Positions 1 to 11,155 of a stretch of DNA of 64,000 nucleotides are shown one piece after another. A program made the translations under genes and the position numbers. The DNA is from Portulaca oleracea. Its lineage: Eukaryota > Streptophyta > Magnoliopsida > Caryophyllales > Portulacaceae. Below the pieces are notes generated by a model that saw only the letters and a list, made by a program, of their open reading frames with translations, was not told where the DNA came from and did not search any database. The DNA is taken from positions 7,443,754 through 7,507,753 of the forward strand of contig CM055892.1 in NCBI GenBank assembly GCA_029582165.1. The letters run 5' to 3'. How positions within the stretch are numbered: position 1 is the stretch's first letter; each line of letters starts with the position of its first letter.

Positions 1-350
1 TGGAGAGGACTTTGTAGGAGAGCTTGCACTCGCCATTGGAACCTATCTTGATTCACAAAGATCACAAGAAACTCATGGAAGGAAGGTTAGGACGGATGGG
101 ACGTGTGTATGGGACGGATTTGGGTAGGCTTGTGTTTGGTTTTTGGGTTCTTTGTGGAGCTTGGGGTTCTTTATGAGTTCTTGATGGGTTCTTGATGAGT
201 TCTTGGAAGAACTATCAAGGGGACGTGATGGAGAGATGATGAAATTTTGTGATGGGAAACGTATGGTGGGAAACGTGTGGGAGAGAAAAGATTGTAAAAG
301 ATTGTTTCAAGAACTAAGAGATTCAAACTCCTTAGCTCTGATACCAAATT
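1..350 (-). mobile_element. Array internal region 0 (partial): gag start, leader and PBS
   Basis: This is the 5' part of an internal region that continues left of the window. The gag ATG is at 34-36 (minus strand), so only 12 codons are visible. Positions 37-334 are the untranslated leader, rich in near-repeats of a 12-bp motif (GTTCTTGATGAG-like, about 170-215). The PBS is at 335-346 next to the LTR. Confidence 0.85.
335..346 (-). promoter_or_regulatory. Primer-binding site (initiator tRNA-Met), intact
   Basis: On the minus strand this reads TGGTATCAGAGC, the standard plant PBS complementary to the 3' end of initiator tRNA-Met. It lies 4 nt inside the LTR end (AATT spacer). Confidence 0.9.
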
Positions 351-1327
351 TGATGCATAATGAGACCAAGGAACAATCTCATTACACAAAATCTAAGGAT
401 CTTTAAAAACGAAGATAGGAATCCTCTATCTCAAAGTTCCAAAGAACCAAAAATGGCATAGAAATGGATGAAAAGAACTATGAAAGAAAGTTACCAAACA
501 ATTGGAAACAATGAACAAAATGAATGATGAACGAACGAACAATGGATGGACGAATGTCAAATGATGAACGTTGATGACGAATAAGTGCTTGGACGTGTAG
601 AATGAAGATCACACGTTTCTTGATGAATGCTTGATGAATTCTTGTTGAATTCTTGATGAAGCACTCGAAAATGGATGATAATGGACGATTGGTAGATGGA
701 TAGTTGATGGCTTTTGAAGATTCTTTGAAGGATACAGATTCACCACCTCCAAGAATACTCCAATTCCTTCCTTTCACCACTAAGGTTGCCACCCTTAGCT
801 AGAAGAAGGGGATATTTCGAATCCCACAAAAGAGAGACGAAAACGCCTAGCACAAATGCTAGAAAGAACACAACATGTGTTTGAAAATTCAATGTGAATG
901 ACTTGAATGAATTGAATGAATTACAAGCACCTAGGAGGGTATTTATAGCTACAACCCACCCCTTAGGCGTCACCTAGCTTCAAGATTCTAGCCCATATTG
1001 GCTTACATCATTCATCCTAATGCTTACATCATAAAGAAAACAATATACTAAACTATATTACAAATATGAATAACTCCTTGGATTCTCATCTAAATTCAAA
1101 GATTCTTGAACCATATGAAAGCTCTTGGAATGTAGAATAATCCTCTCTAGGATGACTTCTATGATAGCTTCATGGTCCTTGAATTAAGGAGCAAAAGTAT
1201 ACGTCCGCATGAGTTGATCCCTTCCAAGTAGAGAGATAAAGAGAGACTTGAACTCTTCTACCTACTAGGTGAGTATTAGATGTCTCCATGGTTGACCTTG
1301 ATGCATAAGGCCATCAATTATGCATCA
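351..1327 (-). repeat. Array LTR 1 (family A, 977 bp)
   Basis: The LTR is bounded by TGATGCATAA and TTATGCATCA. On the minus strand U3 begins at 1327. A TATA box (TATAAATA) lies at 940-947, so transcription should start near 905-915 and run through R/U5 into the PBS at 335-346. The outer 29 nt (1299-1327) form an inverted repeat with 10-nt perfect arms. U5 contains imperfect repeats of an 11-12 nt AATTCATCAAG-like motif (about 620-665). Confidence 0.92.
940..947 (-). promoter_or_regulatory. LTR TATA box (array copy 1)
   Basis: TATAAATA on the minus strand, followed by a C-rich stretch, sits about 380 nt inside U3. Equivalent boxes in the other array LTRs are at 4230, 7496, 10771, 14078, 17381, 20685, 23983, 27264 and 30560 (left base of each). 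Confidence 0.7.
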
Positions 1328-3337
1328 TACACCGGTTGAAAAAGTTTGTCCTCAAACTTGGAAAACCAACCCTTACTTGCCTTCTTTACAAAGACTTTCT
1401 TCTTGAAAGCTTTGAAGTCATCGAGATCCCTTTGATGAACTTCTTAAACTTTCTTCCTCGCACGCCATAAGACTTGAACTTGCATTTCTCCACCGTGAAC
1501 GTGGTCATTCACGTTGCTTCTCACTTATTCTTACCACTTTACCCTTGTCATTTAGTATGAAACAATGTACCTTGATGACTTGGGCTATTTCCTTCTTTCG
1601 AATTCTTGGCCTTTCAACCAAGTGATCCAAGTAGATAGCTCTTGGATGCTCATGGAAGATATGCTTCATAGGAAGATTCAAAGGTGATGGATACTTGGAT
1701 CCGTTTTCTCTTCTCCAAATGTGTAAGAATAGGATCCTTATACTCTTCATGCCCTTGATACTCCATCTTCATGATTGACACAATATGACGTTTCTCCTTT
1801 TGCCGAGATGGTGGATCAAGAGGTGCCAAAGTGATCCTCTTTTGGTTGATGGTGAGAGTGTAAGTGTTGGCCCTCCCATCATGTATGACATGTCTATCAT
1901 ATAACCATGGCCTTCCCAACAAAACATGACAAGTATCCATGGGAACTATATCACACCATAATGAATCTTGATAATTCTTTCCAATTGAAAGACTCACCAA
2001 AACTCGTTGATCCACACGAATACCTTGCGAGGCTTAGCCATTGTATTGTGTAGGGTGTGGGATGTGGGCTAATCTCCATTTGCAACTTCTTGACCATTGT
2101 TGTAGAGGCGGCATTGGTGCAACTTCCTCCATCTATGATCAAGGAGCATACTCTCCCTTGGATGGTACAACGAGAGCGAAATATTGCTTCTCTTTGTAGT
2201 TGATCCTTTGGCACATTTGTGATATTCAAGGCCCTTTCTACCACAAGTAGTTCTCCTTCATCTGGCCCTTCCACATATTCTTCTACTACATCTTCCTCTT
2301 CTTTGGCACCAACCCCAACTTCCTCTTCTTTCTCATACTCCGGCTCTACATATAAAGCACTTTGGTATTCCACCAAAGACACTACTCGCTTGTTTGGACA
2401 CTCCGAAGCATAATGTCCCAACCCTTGGCATCGAAAACACCTTCTTGATGCTATGGGTTTGGTCACTTGGTCGTGAGGTTTAGGGATGGATGGGGGCTGA
2501 TTTTGTGGAGTTTTTGTGGGAATGTGTTTCGTGGATGGTGGAGGGTTTGGATGGGACGAAGGGTGGGGCGTTTTTTGTGGAGTTTGGTATTGGCTTGAGA
2601 CTTCTTTCCCCTTATTTCTCCTTTGTTTTTCAACTTTAAGGGACAAGGAGCTCAATTCATCCAAAGTTTTGTATGGTTGTAATTACAGGCGTACCTAATC
2701 CCATCATTAAGACCAAAAAGATAACGTACCAAAGTTTGTGGCTCGTCCTCCTTTAGATCACACCTCCAAAGTAGATGCTCAAATTCCTTTGTGTACTCCT
2801 CCACGCTTCTTCCTCCTTGGACCAATCTTTGCAATTTGTAGTAGTTGTCACGTAGGTAGCTAGATGGTAGGAACTTTTCTTGGAGCTTTCTTTTCATCTT
2901 ATCCCATGTACGCACCTTACCTTTCCCCTTTGCTTGCCGCTTCTTTTGCAAGTTTGTCCACCAAATGCTTGCATGTTTTCGAAGCTTTAGGGCAACATAC
3001 TTGACCTTCTTATCATCTTCCACATCTTTGAGATCAAAGACCCTTTCCACGGTTTGTATCCAATCCAAGTAAACTTCCGGATCAAGATCACCAACAAATT
3101 CGGGATCTCCACTTTGAAGTCGAACCTTTCCTCCTTTGGACGTCCATGCCTCCTTCTTGGGCGTCCTCTTCTCCTTCTCCACTTGATGATTTACTTGATA
3201 CTTCCTCAAGATTCTCCCTATCTTGAAGGCGCATGTAGTATGCTACTTGCTTGTTGAGATACTTGATTCTTTGTTTCATCTTCTCAACATTTTAGGGACG
3301 ATGGAGAGGACTTTGTAGGAGAGCTTGCACTCGCCAT
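1318..3337 (-). pseudogene. Array gag-protease frame 1, broken by about six frameshifts
   Basis: The product would be a gag polyprotein: capsid-like domain with the IWWTNLQKK block, a CCHC zinc knuckle (CFRCQGLGHYASEC, about 2400-2440), then a retropepsin-like domain with DGGS and LLGRPW, a linker and the C-terminal module ending in FQPGVYDA. The ATG at 3335-3337 begins the MASASSP start. Its stop codon TAA (1318-1320) lies inside the LTR, and the last codons come from the LTR terminus. Frame breaks compared with sister copies are near 3293, 3165, 2690 (changed bases before the CG), 2030 (missing CCAA), 1705 and 1430. No RT or integrase sequence follows the protease. The gag core is open from 3209 to 2652. 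Confidence 0.85.
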
Positions 3338-3650
3338 TGGAACCTATCTTGATTCACCAAGATCACAAGAAACTCATGGAAGGAAGGTTAGGGCGGATGG
3401 GACGTGTGTATGGGGCCAGTTTGGGTAGGCTTGTGTTTGGTTTTGGGTTCTTTGTGGAGCTTGGGGTTCTTTATGAGTTCTTGATGGGTTCTTGATGAGT
3501 TCTTGGAAGAACTATCAAGGGGGCGTGTGATGGAGAGATGATGAAATTTTGTGATGGGAAGCGTATGGTGGGAAGCGTGTGGGAGTGAAAAGATTGTAAA
3601 AGATTGTTTCAAGAACTAAGAGATTCAAACTCCTTAACTCGATGCAAATT

Positions 3651-4609
3651 TGATGCATAATGAGACCAAGGAACAATCTCATTACACAAAATCTAAGGAT
3701 CTTTAAAAGCGAAGATAGGAATCCTCTATCTCAAAGTTCGAAAGAACCAAAATGGCATAGAAATGGATGAAAAGAACTATGAAAGAAAGTTGCAAACAAT
3801 TGGAAACAATGAACAAAATGAATGATGAGCGAGCGAACAATGGATGGGCGAATGTCAAATGATGAGCGTTGATGGCGAACAAGTGCTTGGACGTGTAGAA
3901 TGAAGATCACACGTTTCTTGATGAATGCTTGATGAATTCTTGTTGAATTCTTGATGAAGCACTCGAAAATGGATGATAATGGGCGATTGGTAGATGGATA
4001 GTTGATGGCTTTTGAAGATTCTTTGAAGGATCTGATTCACCACCTCGAGAATACTCCAATTCCTTCCTTTCACCACTAAGGTTGCCACCCTTAGCTAGAA
4101 GAAGGGGATATTTGAATCCCACAAAGAGGCAGCGCCTAGCACAAATGCTAGAAAGAACACAACATGTGTTTGAAAAATTCAATGTGAATGACTTGAATGA
4201 ATTGAATGAAATACAAGCATCTAGGAGGGTATTTATAGATACAACCCACCCCTTAGGCGTCACCTAGCTTCAAGATTCTAGCCCATATTGGCTTACATCA
4301 TTCATCCTAATGCTTACATCATAAAGAAAACAATATACTAAACTATATTACAAATATGAATAACTCCTTGGATTCTCATCTAAATTCAAAGATTCTTGAA
4401 CCATATGAAAGCTCTTGGAATGTAGAATAATCCTCTCTAGGATGACTTCTATGATAGCTTCATGGTCCTTGAATTAAGGAGCAAAGTATACGTCATGAGT
4501 TGATCCCTTCAGTAGAGATAAAGAGAGACTTGAACTCTTCTACCTACTAGGTGAGTATTAGATGTCTCCATGGTTGACCTTGATGCATAAGGCCATCAAT
4601 TATGCATCA
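3651..4609 (-). repeat. Array LTR 2 (family A, 959 bp)
   Basis: Same ends as LTR 1, with the TATA box at 4230-4237. It belongs to the subgroup (copies 2-4) that has G where others have A just before CG (GGAAGCG rather than GGAAACG in the adjacent leader). The adjoining PBS position (3634-3650) is changed to GATGCAAATT, which destroys the tRNA complementarity. Confidence 0.9.
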
Positions 4610-6604
4610 TACACCCCGGTTGAAAAGTTTGTCCTCAAACTTGGAAAACCAACCCTTACTTGCCTTCTTTACAAAGACTTTCTTCTTGAAAGCTTTGAAG
4701 TCATCGTAGATCCCTTTGATGAACTTCTTAAACTTTCTTCCTCACGCCATAAGACTTGAACTTGCATTTCTCCACCGTGAGCGTGGGCTGTTCACGTTGC
4801 TTCTCACTTATTCTTACCACTTTACCCTTGTCATTTAGTATGAAACAATGTACCTTGATGACTTGGGCTATTTCCTTCTTTGAATTCTTGGCCTTTCAAC
4901 CAAGTGATCCAGTAGATAGCTCTTGGATGCTCATGGAAGATATGCTTCATAGGAAGATTCAAAGGTGATGGATACTTGGATCCGTTTCTCTCTTCTCCAA
5001 ATGTGTAAGAATAGGATCCTTATACTCTTCATGCCCTTGATACTCCATCTTCATGATTGACACAATATGGCGTTTCTCCTCCTTTTCGAGATGGTGGATC
5101 GAGAGGTGCCAAAGTGATCCTCTTTTGGTTGATGGTGAGAGTGTAAGTGTTGGCCCTCCCATCATGTATGACATGTCTATCATATAACCATGGCCTTCCC
5201 AACAAAACATGACAAGTATCCATGGGAACTATATCACACCATAATGAATCTTGATAATTCTTTCCAATTGAAAGACTCACCAAAACTCGTTGATCCACAC
5301 GAATACCTTGCCCAAGGCTTAGCCATTGTATTGTGTAGGGTGTGGGATGTGGGCTAATCTCCATTTGCAACTTCTTGACCATTGTTGTAGAGGCGGCATT
5401 GGTGCAACTTCCTCCATCTATGATCAAGGAGCATACTCTCCCTTGGATGGTACAACGAGAGCGAAATATTGCTTCTCTTTGTAGTTGATCCTTTTGCACA
5501 TTTGTGATATTCAAGGCCCTTTCTACCACAAGTAGTTCTCCTTCATCTGGCCCTTCCACATATTCTTCTACTACATCTTCCTCTTCTTTGGCACCAACCC
5601 CAACTTCCTCTTCTTTCTCATACTCCGGCTCTACATATAAAGCACTTTGGTATTCCACCAAAGACACTACTCGCTTGTTTGGACACTCCGAAGCATAATG
5701 TCCCAACCCTTGGCATCGAAAACACCTTCTTGATGCTATGGGTTTGGTCATGGTCGTGAGGTTTAGGGATGGATGGGGCTGATTTTGTGGAGTTTTTGTG
5801 GGAATGTGTTTCGTGGATGGTGGAGGTTTGGATGGGACGAAGGGTGGGCGTTTTTGTGGAGTTTGGTATTGGCTTGAGACTTCTTTCCCTTATTTCTCCT
5901 TTGTTTTTCAACTTTAAGGGACAAGGAGCTCAATTCATCCAAAGTTTTGTATGGTTGTAATTCCACAACGTGCCTAATCCCATCATTAAGACCAAAAGAT
6001 AACGTACCAAAGTTTGTGGCTCGTCCTCCTTTAGATCACACCTCAAAGTAGATGCTCAAATTCCTTTGTGTACTCCTCCACGCTTCTTCCTCCTTGGACC
6101 AATCTTTGCAATTTGTAGTAGTTGTCACGTAGGTAGCTAGATGGTAGGAACTTTTCTTGGAGCTTTCTTTTCATCTTATCCCATACGCACATTACCTTTC
6201 CCCTTTGCTTGCAGCTTCTTTTGCAAGTTTGTCCACCAAATGCTTGCATGTTTTAGAAGCTTTAGGGCAACATACTTGACCTTCTTATCATCTTCCACAT
6301 CTTTGAGATCAAAGACCCTTTCCGGTTTGTATCCAATCCAAGTAAACTTAGGATCAAGATCACCAACAAATTCGGGGATCTCCACTTTGAAGTCGAACCT
6401 TTCCTCCTTTGGGCGTCCATGCCTCCTTCTTGGGCGTCCTCTTCTCCTTCTCCACTTGATGATTTACTTGATACTTCCTCAGATTCTCCTATCTTGAAGG
6501 CGCATGTAGTATGCTACTTGTTGAGATACTTGATTCTTTGTTTCATCTTCTCAACATTTTAGGGACGATGGAGAGGACTTTGTAGGAGAGCTTGCACTCG
6601 CCAT
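4600..6604 (-). pseudogene. Array gag-protease frame 2, broken
   Basis: Same layout as frame 1. The ATG is at 6602-6604 and the stop in the LTR at 4600-4602. A 240-codon open stretch (5751-5029) holds the zinc knuckle and the whole protease domain (DGGS, MDTCHVLLGRPW). Upstream it is broken repeatedly: a deletion at about 6555, loss of a CTTG unit near 6520, a 2-bp loss at about 6322 where sisters read CCACGG, and a changed stretch at 6182-6190. The tail beyond 5029 is also out of frame. Confidence 0.83.
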
Positions 6605-6916
6605 TGGAACCTATCTTGATTCACCAAGATCACAAGAAACTCATGGAAGGAAGGTTAGGGCGGATGGGGCGTGTGTATGGGACCAGTTTGGGTAGGCTTG
6701 TGTTTGGTTTTGGGTTCTTTGTGGAGCTTGGGGTTCTTTATGAGTTCTTGATGGGTTCTTGATGAGTTCTTGGAAGAACTATCAAGGGGCGTGTGATGGA
6801 GAGATGATGAAATTTTGTGATGGGAAGCGTATGGTGGGAAGCGTGTGGGAGTGAAAAGATTGTAAAAGATTGTTTCAAGAACTAAGAGATTCAAACTCCT
6901 TAACTCGATGCAAATT

Positions 6917-7879
6917 TGATGCATAATGAGACCAAGGAACAATCTCATTACACAAAATCTAAGGATCTTTAAAGCGAAGATAGGAATCCTCTATCTCAAA
7001 GTTCGAAAGAACCAAAAATGGCATAGAAATGGATGAAAAGAACTATGAAAGAAAGTTGCAAACAATTGGAAACAATGAACAAAATGAATGATGAGCGAGC
7101 GAACAATGGATGGGCGAATGTCAAATGATGAGCGTTGATGGCGAACAAGTGCTTGGACGTGTAGAATGAAGATCACACGTTTCTTGATGAATGCTTGATG
7201 AATTCTTGTTGAATTCTTGATGAAGCACTCGAAAATGGATGATAATGGGCGATTGGTAGATGGATAGTTGATGGCTTTTGAAGATTCTTTGAAGGATCTG
7301 ATTCACCACCTCCAAGAATACTCCAATTCCTTCCTTTCACCACTAAGGTTGCCACCCTTAGCTAGAAGAAGGGGATATTTGAATCCACAAAGAGAGAACG
7401 CCTAGCACAAATGCTAGAAAGAACACAACATGTGTTTGAAAAATTCAATGTGAATGACTTGAATGAATTGAATGAATTACAAGCACCTAGGAGGGTATTT
7501 ATAGCTACAACCCACCCTTAGGCGTCACCTAGCTTCAAGATTCTAGCCCATATTGGCTTACATCATTCATCCTAATGCTTACATCATAAAGAAAACAATA
7601 TACTAAACTATATTACAAATATGAATAACTCCTTGGATTCTCATCTAAATTCAAGATTCTTGAACCATATGAAAGCTCTTGGAATGTAGAATAATCCTCT
7701 CTAGGATGACTTCTATGATAGCTTCATGGTCCTTGAATTAAGGAGCAAAAGTATACGTCCGCATGAGTTGATCCCTTCCAAGTAGAGATAAAGAGAGACT
7801 TGAACTCTTCTACCTACTAGGTGAGTATTAGATGTCTCCATGGTTGACCTTGATGCATAAGGCCATCAATTATGCATCA
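6917..7879 (-). repeat. Array LTR 3 (family A, 963 bp)
   Basis: Terminal inverted repeats and length match the other array LTRs. The TATA box is at 7496-7503. The adjacent PBS position (6904-6916) is degenerate, as in copies 2 and 4. Confidence 0.9.
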
Positions 7880-9873
7880 TACACCCCCGGTTGAAAAAGT
7901 TTGTCCTCAAACTTGGAAAACCAACCCTTACTTGCCTTCTTTACAAAGACTTTCTTCTTGAAAGCTTTGAAGTCATCGTAGATCCCTTTGATGAACTTCT
8001 TAAACTTTCTTCCTCGCACGCCATAAGACTTGAACTTGCATTTCTCCACCGTGAACGTGGGCATTCCACGTTGCTTCTCACTTATTCTTACCACTTTACC
8101 CTTGTCATTTAGTATGAAACAATGTACCTTGATGACTTGGGCTATTTCCTTCTTTCGAATTCTTGGCCTTTCAACCAAGTGATCCAAGTAGATAGCTCTT
8201 GGATGCTCATGGAAGATATGCTTCATAGGAAGATTCAAAAGGTGATGGATACTTGGATCCGTTTCTCTCTTCTCCAAATGTGTAAGAATAGGATCCTTAT
8301 ACTCTTCATGCCCTTGATACTCCATCTTCATGATTGACACAATATGACGTTTCTCCTCCTTTTGCCGAGATGGTGGATCAAGAGGTGCCAAAGTGATCCT
8401 CTTTTGGTTGATGGTGAGAGTGTAAGTGTTGGCCCTCCCATCATGTATGACATGTCTATCATATAACCATGGCCTTCCCAACAAAACATGACAAGTATCC
8501 ATGGGAACTATATCACACCATAATGAATCTTGATAATTCTTTCCAATTGAAAGACTCACCAAAACTCGTTGATCCACGAATACCTTGCCCAAGGCTTAGC
8601 CATTGTATTGTGTAGGGTGTGGGATGTGGGCTAATCTCCATTTGCAACTTCTTGACCATTGTTGTAGAGGCGGCATTGGTGCAACTTCCTCCATCTATGA
8701 TCAAGGAGCATACTCTCCCTTGGATGGTACAACGAGAGCGAAATATTGCTTCTCTTTGTAGTTGATCCTTTGGCACATTTGTGATATTCAAGGCCCTTTC
8801 TACCACAAGTAGTTCTCCTTCATCTGGCCCTTCCACATATTCTTCTACTACATCTTCCTCTTCTTCCTCATACTCCGGCTCTACATATAAAGCATTTTGG
8901 TATTCCACCAAAGACACTACTCGCTTGTTTGGACATTCCGAAGCATAATGTCCCAACCCTTGGCATCGAAAACACCTTCTTGATGCTATGGGTTTGGTCA
9001 CTTGGTCGTGAGGTTTAGGGATGGATGGGGGCTGATTTTGTGGAGTTTTTGTGGGAATGTGTTTCGTGGATGGTGGAGGGTTTGGATGGGACGAAGGGTG
9101 GGGCGTTTTTTGTGGAGTTTGGTAATTGCTTGAGACTTCTTTCCCCTTATTTCTCCTTTGCTTTTCAACTTTAAGGGACAAGGAGCTCAATTCATCCAAA
9201 GTTTTGTATGGTTGTAATTCCACAACGTGCCTAATCCCATCATTAAGACCAAAAAGATAACGTACCAAAGTTTGTGGCTCGTCCTCCTTTAGATCACACC
9301 TCCAAAGTAGATGCTCAAATTCCTTTGTGTACTCCTCCACGCTTCTTCCTCCTTGGACCAATCTTTGCAATTTGTAGTAGTTGTCACGTAGGTAGCTAGA
9401 TGGTAGGAACTTTTCTTGGAGCTTTCTTTTCATCTTATCTCATGCGCACCTTACCTTTCCCCTTTGCTTGCAGCTTCTTTTGCAAGTTTGTCCACCAAAT
9501 GCTTGCATGTTTTGAAGCTTTAGGGCAACATACTTGACCTTCTTATCATCTTCCACATCTTTGAGATCAAAGACCCTTTCCACGGTTTGTATCCAATCCA
9601 AGTAAACTTAGGATCAAGATCACCAACAAATTCGGGGATCTCCACTTTGAAGTCGAACCTTTCCTCCTTTGGGCGTCCATGCCTCCTTCTTGGAGCGTCC
9701 TCTTCTCCTTCTCCACTTGATGATTTACTTGATACTTCCTCAAGATTCTCCCTATCTTGAAGGCGCATGTAGTATGCTACTTGCTTGTTGAGATACTTGA
9801 TTCTTTGTTTCATCTTCTCAACATTTTACGGGGACGATGGAGAGGACTTTGTAGGAGAGCTTGCACTCGCCAT
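7870..9873 (-). pseudogene. Array gag-protease frame 3, two long open stretches
   Basis: This is among the best-preserved copies. Open stretch 9433-8513 (306 codons) covers the C-terminal half of gag, the zinc knuckle and the first half of the protease. Open stretch 8592-7870 (240 codons) covers the second half of the protease, the linker, the C-terminal module and the natural stop in the LTR. The two are separated by a 2-bp loss near 8577 (GATCCACG for GATCCACACG). An in-frame loss of nine residues shortens the acidic stretch after the zinc knuckle (about 8855). A further break at about 9443 and changes near 9510 and 9600 disrupt the N-terminal gag. The start codon is at 9871-9873. Confidence 0.85.
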
Positions 9874-10185
9874 TGGAACCTATCTTGATTCACCAAGATC
9901 ACAAGAAACTCATGGAAGGAAGGTTAGGACGGATGGGGCGTGTGTATGGGACGGATTTGGGTAGGCTTGTGTTTGGTTTTGGGTTCTTTGTGGAGCTTGG
10001 GGTTCTTTATGAGTTCTTGATGGGTTCTTGATGAGTTCTTGGAAGAACTATCAAGGGGCGTGTGATGGAGAGATGATGAAATTTTGTGATGGGAAGCGTA
10101 TGGTGGGAAGCGTGTGGGAGTGAAAAGATTGTAAAAGATTGTTTCAAGAACTAAGAGATTCAAACTCCTTAACTCGATGCAAATT

Positions 10186-11155
10186 TGATGCATAATGAGA
10201 CCAAGGAACAATCTCATTACACAAAATCTAAGGATCTTTAAAAGCGAAGATAGGAATCCTCTATCTCAAAGTTCCAAAGAACCAAAAATGGCATAGAAAT
10301 GGATGAAAAGAACTATGAAAGAAAGTTACAAACAATTGGAAACAATGAACAAAATGAATGATGAGCGAGCGAACAATGGATGGGCGAATGTCAAATGATG
10401 AGCGTTGATGGAACAAGTGCTTGGACGTGTAGAATGAAGATCACACGTTTCTTGATGAATGCTTGATGAATTCTTGTTGAATTCTTGATGAAGCACTCGA
10501 AAATGGATGATAATGGACGATTGGTAGATGGATAGTTGATGGCTTTTGAAGATTCTTTGAAGGATACAGATTCACCACCTCGAGAATACTCCAATTCCTT
10601 CCTTTCACCACTAAGGTTGCCACCCTTAGCTAGAAGAAGGGGATATTTGAATCCCACAAAGAGAGAGAAAACGCCTAGCACAAATGCTAGAAAGAACACA
10701 ACATGTGTTTGAAAAATTCAATGTGAATGACTTGAATGAATTGAATGAATTACAAGCACCTAGGAGGGGGTATTTATAGCTACAACCCACCCCTTAGGCG
10801 TCACCTAGCTTCAAGATTCTAGCCCATATTGGCTTACATCATTCATCCTAATGCTTACATCATAAAGAAAACAATATACTAAACTATATTACAAATATGA
10901 ATAACTCCTTGGATTCTCATCTAAATTCAAAGATTCTTGAACCATATGAAAGCTCTTGGAATGTAGAATAATCCTCTCTAGGATGACTTCTATGATAGCT
11001 TCATGGTCCTTGAATTAAGGAGCAAAAGTATACGTCATGAGTTGATCCCTTCCAAGTAGAGAGATAAAGAGAGACTTGAACTCTTCTACCTACTAGGTGA
11101 GTATTAGATGTCTCCATGGTTGACCTTGATGCATAAGGCCATCAATTATGCATCA
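10186..11155 (-). repeat. Array LTR 4 (family A, 970 bp)
   Basis: Canonical ends, with the TATA box at 10771-10778. A short loss near 10410 (GATGGAACAAG for GATGACGAACAAG) removes a CG. The PBS position (10173-10185) is degenerate. Confidence 0.9.

Noticed and set aside
478..792. A 104-codon open frame in the transcribed part of the A LTR, same length in several array copies (e.g. 13619-13933, 26799-27113) and in the solo LTR at 54189-54503
   Set aside because: It begins with GTG, not ATG, and lies in repeat-rich U5. Its recurrence is explained by LTR identity. No sign of a protein.
2219..2413. A 64-codon serine/threonine-rich plus-strand frame repeated in many units
   Set aside because: It is the antisense shadow of the acidic linker of gag; GA-rich sense codons give Ser/Thr-rich antisense frames.
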